From assembly GCA_964420365.1 (NCBI GenBank), contig CAYQTA010000085.1:1-13877 (forward strand): 13,877 nt of DNA, given 5' to 3'. The position numbers were made by a program, and so were the translations under genes. The notes below the pieces were generated by a model. It saw nothing but the letters and a program-made list of their open reading frames with translations, was not told the DNA's origin and did no database searches. The DNA comes from JAMOQA01 sp964420365 (GTDB lineage Bacteria; Acidobacteriota; Polarisedimenticolia; J045). Of this stretch, positions 6,462 to 13,877 are shown one piece after another. Within the stretch, counting starts at the first letter, position 1; every line of letters begins with the position of its first letter.

Positions 6462-7939
6462 AACCGGCGGATCTCGTCGCAGCCGAAGAGAACCGTCATC
6501 GTCACGTGGTCGTGGAGCGCCTGCTCGAGACCCCTCGCCTCCGGGTCCTCCCGCAACACCTCGACCACGAGATCCCCGAGGGCGTGCATCGCGGCGCAGA
6601 ACTCCTCCCGCGGGAAGCCCTGCTCCCGCCGCCTCTCGGCCAGGTCGCGGCAGTAGTTGATGAAGATCGTCTTCTCGGTCGTCAGCACGGCGTTGGCGAG
6701 GTGCCGCAGGGCGAGCTGGTGACGCCACGCCAGGCGTTCGGGTGGAATCCGCTGGTAGTGGGGGAACGTCTCCCGGTGAGCCGGGTCGAGGATGTACGCG
6801 GTGAACCGCTCCCGGATCTTCTCCTTGTGCTTCTCGAGAAGGCGGTGGATCACCAGGTTCGGTCGCACCGTGACGTGCTTCATCGCCGCCCGGTTCCGGC
6901 GGTGCCACTCCTCCGGCTCGGTCTTCAGGTTCGCCAGCAGGAACGGCAGTCGCCGGGTGACCTCGAGCCACTCGCGGGGACGCCAGTCGAGGCGCCGCCA
7001 CGTCCTCCCCGGGTCGACGGCCAGCTCCAGGTCGATGTAGCGCGCCATCCACGGCCGCTCGAACGGCCGGTTGCCGAGCATCCTTCCCGCCAGGTCCCGG
7101 GCCCACAGCCCGAGCCGGCAGAAAGGCCTCGGCACCAGGATCGGCCGGCGGCGCTCCCCGTACCAGGCCAGGGTCGCCATCTCGAACAGCTCCAACTGGC
7201 TCGTCGCCCCGCGCCCGCTGCAGAGCAGCACCTCGAGCGGGTCCAGCTCGTGCCGCCGCCCGACCAGGCGCCGGAAGAAACGCTGGACGTCCCGCACGTG
7301 CAGGTACGGGATCGCGGAGCGACCCCGGCCGGCGAGCATCCGGGAGTTCCAGGCATCGGAGAGCCACGTCGAGAGGAAGGCGTAGAGGGGCGGGTACTCG
7401 CACCAGTCCGAGAACAGGGCGGCGAACCGGACGATCACCGACCGGAACGACTCGCGGTACTCGGCGAGCATCTCCTCGCCGATCCGCTTCGTCACCGCGT
7501 AGACGTGGTCGCCATCGAGGGGCGTGTCCTCGTCGACGCACTGCCCCCGCGGAGGGAAACGACACCCCGCCACCGAGCTGGCGAAGACGAACAACTCGGG
7601 GCGCAGGAGGCGGCACTCGTCGAGGATGTTCCGCAGGCCGTCGACGTTGGTCCGCCAGTACTCCGGGTCGTCCTTCCCGGTGAAATCGTAGTGGGCCGCC
7701 AGGTGGACGACGACGTCGACCGGCCCCTCCCCGCGGATGCCGCGGAAGACCGCCGCGAGGCGCTCCCGGTCACAGATGTCGAGCTGGTACCACCGGATGT
7801 TCGGGTGAATCGCCGCGCCGGACCGGACCTGGGAACGCCGCCCCATCCCGTGGATGATCCACGAGTGCTTGAACGTCTCGAGGAGCGCCCGGCCGATGAA
7901 CCCGGACGCCCCGGTGATCACCATCCGCGGGGGACCCAT
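6437..7939 (-). CDS. NAD-dependent epimerase/SDR fused to a C-terminal RsbRD_N-like helical domain
   Basis: 500 residues. Residues 1 to about 325 are an extended short-chain dehydrogenase/epimerase: TGASGFIG nucleotide-binding loop (9-16), D54-I (after the second strand), HLAAH (79-83), NVDG (98-101), ASSV (120-123) and the catalytic Y147-AVT-K151. The substrate is unknown. Residues about 360-475 are helical and resemble the RsbRD N-terminal sensor family: a LLEKHKEKIRERF start, then Y429-CRDLAERRREQGFP (to 443) and E446. Usual epimerases have about 310-350 residues, so the tail is a real extension. The ATG at 7939 is preceded by GGGGAG (7947-7952) with 7-nt spacing; the later ATG at 7924 has no such site. 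It lies antisense between the structural and maturation genes, and its 3' end overlaps the convergent membrane-protein gene. It may be an insertion unrelated to hydrogenase. Confidence 0.88.
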   Translation of the reverse strand: MGPPRMVITGASGFIGRALLETFKHSWIIHGMGRRSQVRSGAAIHPNIRWYQLDICDRERLAAVFRGIRGEGPVDVVVHLAAHYDFTGKDDPEYWRTNVDGLRNILDECRLLRPELFVFASSVAGCRFPPRGQCVDEDTPLDGDHVYAVTKRIGEEMLAEYRESFRSVIVRFAALFSDWCEYPPLYAFLSTWLSDAWNSRMLAGRGRSAIPYLHVRDVQRFFRRLVGRRHELDPLEVLLCSGRGATSQLELFEMATLAWYGERRRPILVPRPFCRLGLWARDLAGRMLGNRPFERPWMARYIDLELAVDPGRTWRRLDWRPREWLEVTRRLPFLLANLKTEPEEWHRRNRAAMKHVTVRPNLVIHRLLEKHKEKIRERFTAYILDPAHRETFPHYQRIPPERLAWRHQLALRHLANAVLTTEKTIFINYCRDLAERRREQGFPREEFCAAMHALGDLVVEVLREDPEARGLEQALHDHVTMTVLFGCDEIRRFYEDSDLD

Positions 7940-8023
7940 CGGCTAACTCCCCGGTTATTCTAGCAGCGGGAGACCGGTGATAACCTGCGCCCGGGTTTGG
8001 TTCACCGGCGGCTGGGCTGCGAG
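7940..8023. other. Short divergent intergenic region between the epimerase gene and hypA
   Basis: Only 84 bases separate the two divergent starts, so promoters for the minus-strand epimerase gene and the plus-strand hyp operon must overlap here or lie inside the genes. It holds GGGGAG (minus strand, 7947-7952), a TAGAAT box on the minus strand (7957-7962) and a TGATAAC on the plus strand near 7978-7984 that lacks a good -35 partner. Confidence 0.5.
7957..7962 (-). promoter_or_regulatory. Possible -10 box of the epimerase gene
   Basis: TAGAAT on the minus strand, in the context GCTAGAATAACC, is a 5-of-6 match to TATAAT. No recognisable -35 lies 16-18 nt upstream. If used, the start of transcription would fall very close to the ribosome binding site at 7947-7952, giving a leader of about 10 nt. 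The same GCTAGAAT string occurs just before hypC. Confidence 0.3.
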
Positions 8024-8422
8024 ATGCACGAGATGGGAATCGCCCTCGAGATCCACCGGGTCTGCCGCGAGGCGGTGGCCGACCGGGGACCGGGCCGCAT
8101 CGAGAGGGTGCGGGTCGCCGTGGGCGAGCTGTCCGCGATCGAGCCGGACCTGCTGCGCTTCGCGTGGGAAGCGGTCGTCCGGGACACCGCGGACGAGGGG
8201 GCGGTTCTCGAGATCGAGTGGCACCGCACCGAGCAGGCCTGTCCCTCCTGCGGGCCGGTCCCGGACCGGGCCCCGGGGACCTGGCTGCGTCTCTGCCCCT
8301 CGTGCGGTGGCCCCCTCGAACTGCGGGGAGGAACGGAACTCGAGGTGCTCGATCTCGTCTTCGCCGCCGAGGACGATGCCCCCGGGCCCGGGGGCGACGA
8401 ACCAGGGGAGATCGGATCGTGA
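8024..8422 (+). CDS. hypA: Hydrogenase nickel incorporation protein HypA
   Basis: 132 residues. HypA is a cytoplasmic nickel and zinc metallochaperone that works with HypB to place nickel in the large subunit. The ATG at 8024 is chosen, over one 27 nt upstream, because it yields the family's canonical MHEM N-terminus, in which His2 is a nickel ligand. The structural zinc site is C73-P-S-C76 and C91-P-S-C94. The ribosome binding site is weak. HypA proteins are usually about 113-120 residues; here a Pro/Gly/Glu-rich tail of about 16 residues (after LDLVFAAE) is added with no obvious role. It is the first gene of the hyp operon, and its stop overlaps the hypB GTG start by 4 nt. Confidence 0.95.
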   Translation: MHEMGIALEIHRVCREAVADRGPGRIERVRVAVGELSAIEPDLLRFAWEAVVRDTADEGAVLEIEWHRTEQACPSCGPVPDRAPGTWLRLCPSCGGPLELRGGTELEVLDLVFAAEDDAPGPGGDEPGEIGS

Positions 8423-9129
8423 CCAGCGACGAGCGCAACGAGCGGCGGGCGACGCGGGACTTCGTGAAGATCCGGAAGAGCGCCCTCGCGGCCAACGACC
8501 GGGTCGCGGGCGACCTCCGGGACCGGTTCCGACGGGCCGGCACCCTCGTCCTGAACCTCGTCTCCGCGCCCGGCTCGGGAAAGACGACCCTCCTCGAGCA
8601 GACGGTCCGCCGCCTGCGGGACGACCTCTCCCTCGGCGTCCTCGAGGGGGACGTCGCCACCGAGCTGGACGCCGAGCGTATCCGCGCCCTCGGCGTCCCG
8701 GCGCGGCAGATCGTCACGGGTGGCGCCTGCCACCTGGAGTCCCGGATCGTTCGCCGCGCCCTCGAGGAGGCCGACTTCCCGCCCCTCGACGTCCTCTTCA
8801 TCGAGAACGTCGGCAACCTGGTCTGCCCGACGTCCTACGACCTGGGAGAAGATTTCAAGGTGGCGCTGGTCTCGGTGCCGGAGGGGGACGACAAGCCGTT
8901 CAAGTACCCCGGCATCTTCCGCCGGGCGATGGTCGCCGTCGTCACCAAGGTCGATCTCCTGCCCCACTTCTCCTTCGACCTCGACCGGGTCCGCGAGCGG
9001 GTCCTGGCCCTGAACCCCGCGGCCCGGTTCGTCGCCCTCTCGTCGACGACGGGCGAGGGGATCGACGCCTGGTGCGACCTTCTCCGGGAAGCCCTCGCCG
9101 CCAAGCGGGAGGGCAGGCCCTGGCCGTGA
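8419..9129 (+). CDS. hypB: Hydrogenase nickel insertion GTPase HypB
   Basis: 236 residues from a GTG start at 8419, which overlaps the hypA stop and has AGGGGAG (8404-8410) upstream. HypB is a GTPase of the SIMIBI class that hands nickel to the large subunit with HypA. Visible motifs are the P-loop SAPGSGKTT (49-57), E76-GD, the dimer-interface metal site with C104-H105, ENVGNLVC136-P, and the guanine-specificity TKVD (176-179). It lacks the N-terminal CxxCGC motif of E. coli HypB and the histidine-rich stretch found in nickel-storing versions, so it should carry only the G-domain metal site and have little storage role. Its stop overlaps the hypF GTG by 4 nt. Confidence 0.96.
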   Translation: MTSDERNERRATRDFVKIRKSALAANDRVAGDLRDRFRRAGTLVLNLVSAPGSGKTTLLEQTVRRLRDDLSLGVLEGDVATELDAERIRALGVPARQIVTGGACHLESRIVRRALEEADFPPLDVLFIENVGNLVCPTSYDLGEDFKVALVSVPEGDDKPFKYPGIFRRAMVAVVTKVDLLPHFSFDLDRVRERVLALNPAARFVALSSTTGEGIDAWCDLLREALAAKREGRPWP

Positions 9130-11504
9130 GCGCTCCCGGCACGGGGAACGAACGCGGCAGGCTCCGGCTGGTCTGCCGGGGCGCGGTCCAGGGGGTCGGT
9201 TTCCGTCCGTTCGTCTTCCGCCTGGCCCGGGAGCTCCACCTCGGCGGCTTCGTCCGCAACGGTCCCGAGGGGGTGACGATCGAGGTCGAGGGGCCCGGCG
9301 AGGCGGTCGAGGCGTTCGCCCGCCGGCTCCGGGAGGAACCGCCGCCGCTCGCGCGGCTCGACGACCTGGTGCGGGAGGCGATCCCGCCGCGGGGGGACGG
9401 GGAGTTCGTCGTCGAGACGTCCCGGGAGGGAACCCGCGAGGGGGCGCTCGTCCCCCCGGACGCGGTGATCTGCCCGGACTGCCGCCGCGAGATGGAGGAC
9501 CCGGAAGACCGCCGGTACCGGTACCCGTTCACCGGGTGCGCCTCGTGCGGGCCCCGGTTCACGCTCGTCCGGGAGTTTCCCTGGGACCGGTCCCGGACGT
9601 CGATGGCGTGCTTCCCGCTCTGCCCCGACTGCCGCCGCGAGTACGAGGATCCCGCCGACCGGCGCTTCCACACGGAACCCCTCTGCTGCCCCGCGTGCGG
9701 GCCGCGCACCTGGCTCGCCGACCGGGACGGCCGGGAGCTCGCCCGCGAGGCCGACGCCCTCGACCGGGCGGCGCGCCTGCTCGCCGGGGGCGGGATCCTC
9801 GCCGTCAAGGGCCTGGGCGGGTTCCAGCTCGCCTGCCGGGCCGACCGTGAGGACGCGGTCGCCGGGCTGCGCCGGAGGAAGGGGCGGCCGGCGAAGCCGT
9901 TCGCCCTGATGGCCCGCGACCTCGGGGCGGCGGAGCGCCTGGTGCGGCTCCGGGAAGGCGACCGGCGGTTGCTGGCCGGCCCCCGCGGGCCGATCGTCCT
10001 CGCGCCCCGCCGGCGGGGCGCGCGGGTGGCGGCCGGGGTCGCCCCGGGACTCGACGACCTCGGCGTCATGCTGCCGACCACCCCCCTGCATCTCGAGCTG
10101 TTCCGCCGTCTTCCCGCGGAGATCGACGCCCTGGTGATGACTTCCGGGAACCTCTCCGACGAACCGATCGCCCGGGGGAACCGGGAGGCCCTCGCGCGCC
10201 TGGGCCGCCTGGCCGACGGGTTCCTCCTTCACGACCGGGACGTCGTCCGGCGCCTCGACGACTCGGTCGTGCGGGCCGCTCCGGGCGGCGCGATCCTCCT
10301 GCGGCGGGCGCGGGGCTGGGTCCCCGAGCCGGTCCGGCTGCCGTTCCGCGCACCGCAACCGGTCCTGGCGGTGGGAGCCCACCTCCAGGTCGCACCCTGC
10401 GCGATCGTCGACGACCTGGCCTTCCCCGGCCAGCACGTCGGCGACCTCGACACCGCCGAGGCGCGGGCGTTCCACCGGGAGGCCCTCGGGACCCTCGAGG
10501 CGTTCCTCGAGACGACCTGCCCGGTGGTGGCCTGCGACCTGCACCCGGACTACGCGAGCACCTGGATGGCCGAGGAGCTGGCCGGCGCGCGCGGCGCGAG
10601 CCCCGTACGGGTCCAGCACCACGTCGCCCACGCGGCGGCCGTGCTGGCCGAGCACGGCGCCCTTCCCCGCGCCCCGGGCGAGCTCGCGGCCGCCCTCTCC
10701 CTCGACGGGACCGGCTGGGGCGAGGACGGGACGGCATGGGGCGGGGAGTGGCTCCTGCTCCGGGGGGACCTGCGCCACGAGCGCAGGGCCCGGGTGGAAC
10801 CGATGCCCCTGGTCGGCGGGGAGCGGGCGGTCAGGGAACCCTGGCGGATCGTCGCCACTCTCCTCCCGGACCTCCCGTGGGAGCGCCTCCCCCTCGGCGC
10901 CACGGTCCCGCGGGAGATCCTCGCGGACGTGGCCCGCCTCGCCGCGGGCGGTGGATGGCCCACGGCGAGCGGGGCCGGTCGGCTCCTCGAGGCGGCGGGA
11001 GCGCTCCTCGGCCTCGCCACCAGGAACCGGTACGAGGGGGAGGCGGCGATCCGCCTCGAGGCCCTGGCGGCGACGGAGATCGACCCCTGGGACCTGGCCA
11101 CCGGACGGGCCTCGCTCCCCGACCTGCCCGAGGCCGGGCCGCCGGTCCCGGGAGCCGGTCTCCCGGAACTCCCGTCCCGGGCCCTTCTCGCGGCGGCGGC
11201 CCGGCGACTGCTCGACGGCGAGCCCCCGGGGCGCGTGGCCGCGGCCGTCCACGGTGCGTTCTGCCGGCTGGCGGCGGAGCTCGCCGAGCGGGTGTTCCCG
11301 CCCGGCATCGCCGTGGCCCTCGGCGGCGGCTGCCTCGCCAACAGGTTCCTCGCCGTCGAGCTCCCCCGCCGGCTCGCGCGGGCGGGCTTCCGGCCGCTCC
11401 TTTCCCGGGCCGTCCCTCCCGGGGACGGGGGGATCGCCCTCGGGCAGGCGGTCCTCGCGGCCCGGGCCACCATCCTCGGCTCGCCACCGGGCCCGGTCCG
11501 CTAG
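9126..11504 (+). CDS. hypF: Carbamoyltransferase HypF
   Basis: 792 residues from GTG at 9126 (GTGA overlap with hypB), a normal family length. HypF uses carbamoyl phosphate and ATP to carbamoylate the HypE C-terminal cysteine, the first step to the cyanide ligands. Domains in order: acylphosphatase (about 12-100) with GAVQGVGFR27-PF and N45; double zinc finger with C116/C119/C138/C141 and C166/C169/C188/C191; YrdC/Sua5-like domain (about 205-390) with KGLGGFQLAC and KGRPAKPFA; Kae1-like carbamoyltransferase domain (about 395-780) with the VQHHVAHAAAV metal-binding motif, DGTGWGEDGTAWGGEW, and LGGGCLANRFL near the end. All domains appear complete. Sequence is rich in Arg/Ala/Gly codons as in the neighbours. 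A 9-nt gap separates it from hypC. Confidence 0.97.
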   Translation: MSAPGTGNERGRLRLVCRGAVQGVGFRPFVFRLARELHLGGFVRNGPEGVTIEVEGPGEAVEAFARRLREEPPPLARLDDLVREAIPPRGDGEFVVETSREGTREGALVPPDAVICPDCRREMEDPEDRRYRYPFTGCASCGPRFTLVREFPWDRSRTSMACFPLCPDCRREYEDPADRRFHTEPLCCPACGPRTWLADRDGRELAREADALDRAARLLAGGGILAVKGLGGFQLACRADREDAVAGLRRRKGRPAKPFALMARDLGAAERLVRLREGDRRLLAGPRGPIVLAPRRRGARVAAGVAPGLDDLGVMLPTTPLHLELFRRLPAEIDALVMTSGNLSDEPIARGNREALARLGRLADGFLLHDRDVVRRLDDSVVRAAPGGAILLRRARGWVPEPVRLPFRAPQPVLAVGAHLQVAPCAIVDDLAFPGQHVGDLDTAEARAFHREALGTLEAFLETTCPVVACDLHPDYASTWMAEELAGARGASPVRVQHHVAHAAAVLAEHGALPRAPGELAAALSLDGTGWGEDGTAWGGEWLLLRGDLRHERRARVEPMPLVGGERAVREPWRIVATLLPDLPWERLPLGATVPREILADVARLAAGGGWPTASGAGRLLEAAGALLGLATRNRYEGEAAIRLEALAATEIDPWDLATGRASLPDLPEAGPPVPGAGLPELPSRALLAAAARRLLDGEPPGRVAAAVHGAFCRLAAELAERVFPPGIAVALGGGCLANRFLAVELPRRLARAGFRPLLSRAVPPGDGGIALGQAVLAARATILGSPPGPVR

Positions 11505-11507
11505 AAT
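11502..11507 (+). promoter_or_regulatory. Possible -10 box directly before hypC
   Basis: TAGAAT, which includes the hypF stop codon TAG, lies 6 nt before the hypC ATG. If used, transcription would start at or next to the ATG and give an almost leaderless hypC message. This would fit the lack of a ribosome binding site before hypC. No -35 match is seen. Confidence 0.22.
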
Positions 11508-11513
11508 GCCGCC

Positions 11514-11780
11514 ATGTGCCTCGCGATCCCGATGAAGCTGGTCGAGCGGACCGAGTTCGAGGGCATCGTCGAGCTCGACGGCGTCCGCCGCCGGGTCTCG
11601 CTGATGCTCCTGCCCGACGCGGAGGTCGGCGACCACGTCCTCGTGCACACCGGTTACGCGATCGGCAGGGTGGACGAGCAAGAGGCCGCGGAGATCCTCG
11701 AGCTGTTCCGCCGCTACGCCGACGAGGGGATCCACGAGTTCGGCGAGGTGCCCCGGAACGATGACGGAGACGGACCGTGA
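11514..11780 (+). CDS. hypC: Hydrogenase assembly chaperone HypC
   Basis: 88 residues, OB-fold chaperone. The MCLAIPMKL start is canonical: Cys2 binds the iron during Fe(CN)2CO assembly on HypD and then contacts the large subunit. This fixes the ATG at 11514, although no Shine-Dalgarno sequence precedes it. The conserved VGDHVLVHTGYAIGRVDEQEA segment follows (residues 42-62). It is the only HypC/HybG-type chaperone in the window, so it presumably serves the Hyb-type enzyme. Its stop overlaps the hypD GTG start by 4 nt. Confidence 0.96.
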   Translation: MCLAIPMKLVERTEFEGIVELDGVRRRVSLMLLPDAEVGDHVLVHTGYAIGRVDEQEAAEILELFRRYADEGIHEFGEVPRNDDGDGP

Positions 11781-12871
11781 CCGCCGACCCGTTCCGCGAC
11801 CGGCGCACCGTCGCGGGGCTCGCCCGCGAGATCGCGACCGTGGCCCGGCGGCTCCCCCGGCCGGTCACCCTGATGGAGGTCTGCGGTACCCACACCCACG
11901 CGATCGCCGAGGCGGGCCTGCGCCGGCTGATGCCCCCGAACGTGCGCCTCGTCTCCGGCCCGGGCTGCCCGGTCTGCGTCACGCCGGTCTCCTGGCTCGA
12001 CCGGGCGCTGGCCCTCGGGCGGGAGCGGGGCACGGTGCTCGCCACCTTCGGCGACCTGGTGCGCGTCCCGTCGAGCACGGGCACCCTCGAGGAGCTCCGG
12101 GCGCACGGGGGCCACGTCGAGATCGTCTACTCGCCGCGGGACGCGGTGGAGTTCGCGGCGGCCCACCCGGAAGCGCGGGTCGTCTTCCTCGCCGTCGGCT
12201 TCGAGACGACCGCCCCGCCGATCGCCGCGGCCCTCGCCGAGGCGGAGGCGCGGGGGATTTCGAACTTCCTGCTGCTCCCGGGCAACAAGACGATGCCCGG
12301 TCCCCTCGCGGCCCTGGCCGACGCGGTGGACGGCTTCCTGATGCCGGGCCACGTCTCGGTGATCACCGGGGCGGAGGCCTGGCGTTTCCTGCCGGAGCGA
12401 CACGGCGTCTCCGCGGCGGTCGCCGGGTTCACGCCGGCGGACGTGCTCGCCGCGATCCTCGCGCTCCTCCGCCGGATCGCGCGGGGCGAGCCCGGCCTCG
12501 ACAACCTCTACGGGCGGGTCGTGACGCCGGGAGGAAACCGGGAGGCGCAGGCGCTGCTCGCGCGGACCTTCGAGCCGACCGACGCCGAGTGGCGCGGTCT
12601 CGGGGTCCTGCCCGGCTCGGGCCTCGGACTGCGGGAAGGGCTCGCCCACCGGGACGCCTCCCGGATCCCGGTCGATCTCCCCGAGCCCCGGGAGCCCGCC
12701 GGCTGCCGCTGCGGCGACGTGCTCCGCGGCGAGATCGACCCCCCGGGGTGCCCCCTCTTCGCCGGCGCCTGCACGCCGGAGAGGCCGGTGGGGGCCTGCA
12801 TGGTCTCGAGCGAGGGGGCGTGCGCCGCCTGGTACCGGCACGAGCGGTGGGCCCGGGAGGCGACGGAATGA
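11777..12871 (+). CDS. hypD: Hydrogenase formation protein HypD
   Basis: 364 residues from a GTG start at 11777. HypD is the iron-sulfur scaffold on which, with HypC, the Fe(CN)2CO unit is built. Key motifs: MEVC36-GTH (iron and catalytic region), GPGC64-PVC67 (redox-active CxxC), GFETTAP, LLPGNKTMPGPL, and the C-terminal [4Fe-4S] region with C310, C312, C325 (GCPLF), C332, C341 (GACMVS) and C349 (EGACAAWY). Length and all motifs are normal. Its stop overlaps the hypE ATG by 4 nt (ATGA), so hypC, hypD and hypE look translationally coupled, in line with their joint action. Confidence 0.97.
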   Translation: MTADPFRDRRTVAGLAREIATVARRLPRPVTLMEVCGTHTHAIAEAGLRRLMPPNVRLVSGPGCPVCVTPVSWLDRALALGRERGTVLATFGDLVRVPSSTGTLEELRAHGGHVEIVYSPRDAVEFAAAHPEARVVFLAVGFETTAPPIAAALAEAEARGISNFLLLPGNKTMPGPLAALADAVDGFLMPGHVSVITGAEAWRFLPERHGVSAAVAGFTPADVLAAILALLRRIARGEPGLDNLYGRVVTPGGNREAQALLARTFEPTDAEWRGLGVLPGSGLGLREGLAHRDASRIPVDLPEPREPAGCRCGDVLRGEIDPPGCPLFAGACTPERPVGACMVSSEGACAAWYRHERWAREATE

Positions 12872-13877
12872 AGGTCCCGGAACGGATCCTCCTCGGCCAC
12901 GGCGCCGGCGGCCGGCTGACCGGTCGGCTGGTCCGCGAGGCGTTTCTTCCCGCCTTCGAGAACCCGGCCCTCGCGCCCCTCGCCGACGCGGCGCTCCTCG
13001 GGGAGGCCCCGGAGGGCCGCCTCGCCCTGACCACCGACGGCCACGTGGTCGACCCGCCGGTCTTCCCCGGGGGAGACCTCGGCTACCTGGCGGTCGCCGG
13101 CACGGTCAACGATCTCGCCGTCAGCGGGGCGCACCCGGTGGCGCTGACGTTCGCCGTCATCCTCGAGGAGGGGACGCCGGGCGACCTGCTCGCCACCTGC
13201 ATCGAGGGAGCGCGCCGGGCCGCCGAGGAGGCGGGAGTCCCCGTCGTCGCCGGCGACACGAAGGTCGTCCCCCGGGGCAAGGGGGACGGCGTCTACGCGG
13301 TCACCGCCGGCCTCGGCGTCGTGCCGCCGGGACGGGAGCTGGGCGACCACCTGGTGCGGGAGGGGGACGAGGTGCTGGTCACCGGCCCCCTGGGCGACCA
13401 CGGGGCGACGATCCTGGCCGCGCGGCACGGTCTCGGGGGGGAGGCGCTCCGCTCGGACGTGGCTCCCCTCGCCGGCCTGGTCGAGCACCTGCTGGCGCGG
13501 GTGGACGGCGTGCGCGCCCTCCACGATCCGACCCGCGGCGGCCTGGTCTCGGTCTGCCACGAGGTGCTCGGGCGGGCGCCGGGCCGGCCCGGGATCCTGC
13601 TCCGCCAGCAGGACCTGCCGGTGCGGCCCGCGGTGCACGCGGTCTGCGAGCTGCTGGGGCTCGACCCGCTCTGGCTCGCCTGCGAGGGGCGCGCGGTCGT
13701 CTTCTGTGCGCCGGACGTGGCGGAGGACGTCCTCTCCGTCCTGCGGGAACACCCGCTGGGCCGGGAGGCCGCCCGGGTCGGCCGGGTCGTCACCCGCGGC
13801 GAGGGGATGCCGCCGGTCCTGCTGGAGACCGACACCGGGAGCCTGCGGCCCCTCGACCTTCTCTCGGGCCACGACCT
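12868..13877 (+). CDS. hypE: Carbamoyl dehydratase HypE (3' end cut by window)
   Basis: 336 codons are visible; the frame is still open at the window end. HypE is a PurM-like ATP-dependent enzyme that dehydrates its own S-carbamoyl cysteine to thiocyanate, the cyanide donor for the NiFe site. Motifs: ILLGHGAGGRL (residues 7-17), TTDGHVVDPPVFPGGDLG, a VAGTVNDLAVSGA segment typical of AIR-synthase-like proteins, AGDTKVVPRGK, and LHDPTRGGL. The reading stops at LSGHDL, just where family members continue with the conserved P-R-I-C end; the reactive cysteine is therefore expected within a few residues beyond the window. This is a window cut, not a broken gene. Confidence 0.96.
   Translation, partial: MKVPERILLGHGAGGRLTGRLVREAFLPAFENPALAPLADAALLGEAPEGRLALTTDGHVVDPPVFPGGDLGYLAVAGTVNDLAVSGAHPVALTFAVILEEGTPGDLLATCIEGARRAAEEAGVPVVAGDTKVVPRGKGDGVYAVTAGLGVVPPGRELGDHLVREGDEVLVTGPLGDHGATILAARHGLGGEALRSDVAPLAGLVEHLLARVDGVRALHDPTRGGLVSVCHEVLGRAPGRPGILLRQQDLPVRPAVHAVCELLGLDPLWLACEGRAVVFCAPDVAEDVLSVLREHPLGREAARVGRVVTRGEGMPPVLLETDTGSLRPLDLLSGHD

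Noticed and set aside
6002..7963. 653-codon plus-strand frame opposite the epimerase gene
   Set aside because: It is Arg/Pro-rich without recognisable motifs, whereas the minus strand has clear Rossmann and YxxxK motifs and a ribosome binding site.
8835..11735. 966-codon open frame on the minus strand opposite hypF
   Set aside because: Long only because stop codons are rare at this GC content. The composition is skewed and the opposite strand encodes all HypF domains.
1..13877. CRISPR array, tRNA, rRNA, insertion sequence or phage elements
   Set aside because: No regularly spaced repeats, RNA-gene signatures, transposase motifs or flanking inverted repeats were seen.
12868..13877. Truncated or broken hypE
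   Set aside because: The frame is intact up to the last base and ends where the conserved C-terminal P-R-I-C should begin, so the window edge explains it.

Overview
The window (about 70% GC by eye) is a [NiFe]-hydrogenase locus. It carries a complete membrane-bound, Hyb-type (group 1c-like) uptake hydrogenase operon, followed by an almost complete hyp maturation operon. The host is probably a high-GC, double-membrane bacterium, because both periplasmic subunits carry twin-arginine signals and a Hyb-type quinone-reactive membrane subunit is present. The sequence does not fix the phylum.

Layout. Positions 1-303 (minus) hold the signal-peptide-bearing N-terminus of a secreted protein, possibly a peptidase propeptide, cut off by the window edge. 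Positions 304-599 are a divergent, non-coding control region. Positions 600-6461 (plus) form one tightly packed unit: small subunit, four-cluster ferredoxin (HybA-like), NrfD-family membrane subunit (HybB-like), large subunit, maturation endopeptidase (HybD/HycI-like), and a small four-helix membrane protein of unknown role. Positions 6437-7939 (minus) hold an oddity: a 500-residue protein joining an NAD-dependent epimerase/SDR domain to a C-terminal helical domain that looks like the RsbRD N-terminal sensor family. It lies antisense between the structural and maturation genes and overlaps the membrane-protein gene tail to tail. Positions 8024-13877 (plus) hold hypA, hypB, hypF, hypC, hypD and hypE, mostly joined by 4-nt stop/start overlaps. 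hypE runs off the window just before the expected C-terminal cysteine.

How it works together. HypE and HypF make the cyanide ligands, HypC and HypD assemble the Fe(CN)2CO unit, HypA and HypB insert nickel, and the endopeptidase then removes a 16-residue tail from the large subunit. The folded small/large pair is exported through Tat. Electrons from H2 pass through three clusters of the small subunit and four of the HybA-like protein to the membrane subunit and the quinone pool. The small subunit lacks the two extra cysteines of O2-tolerant group 1d enzymes, so a standard O2-sensitive enzyme is expected. The core system is well known. The parts worth a second look are the epimerase-sensor fusion, the coupled small membrane protein, and the control regions.
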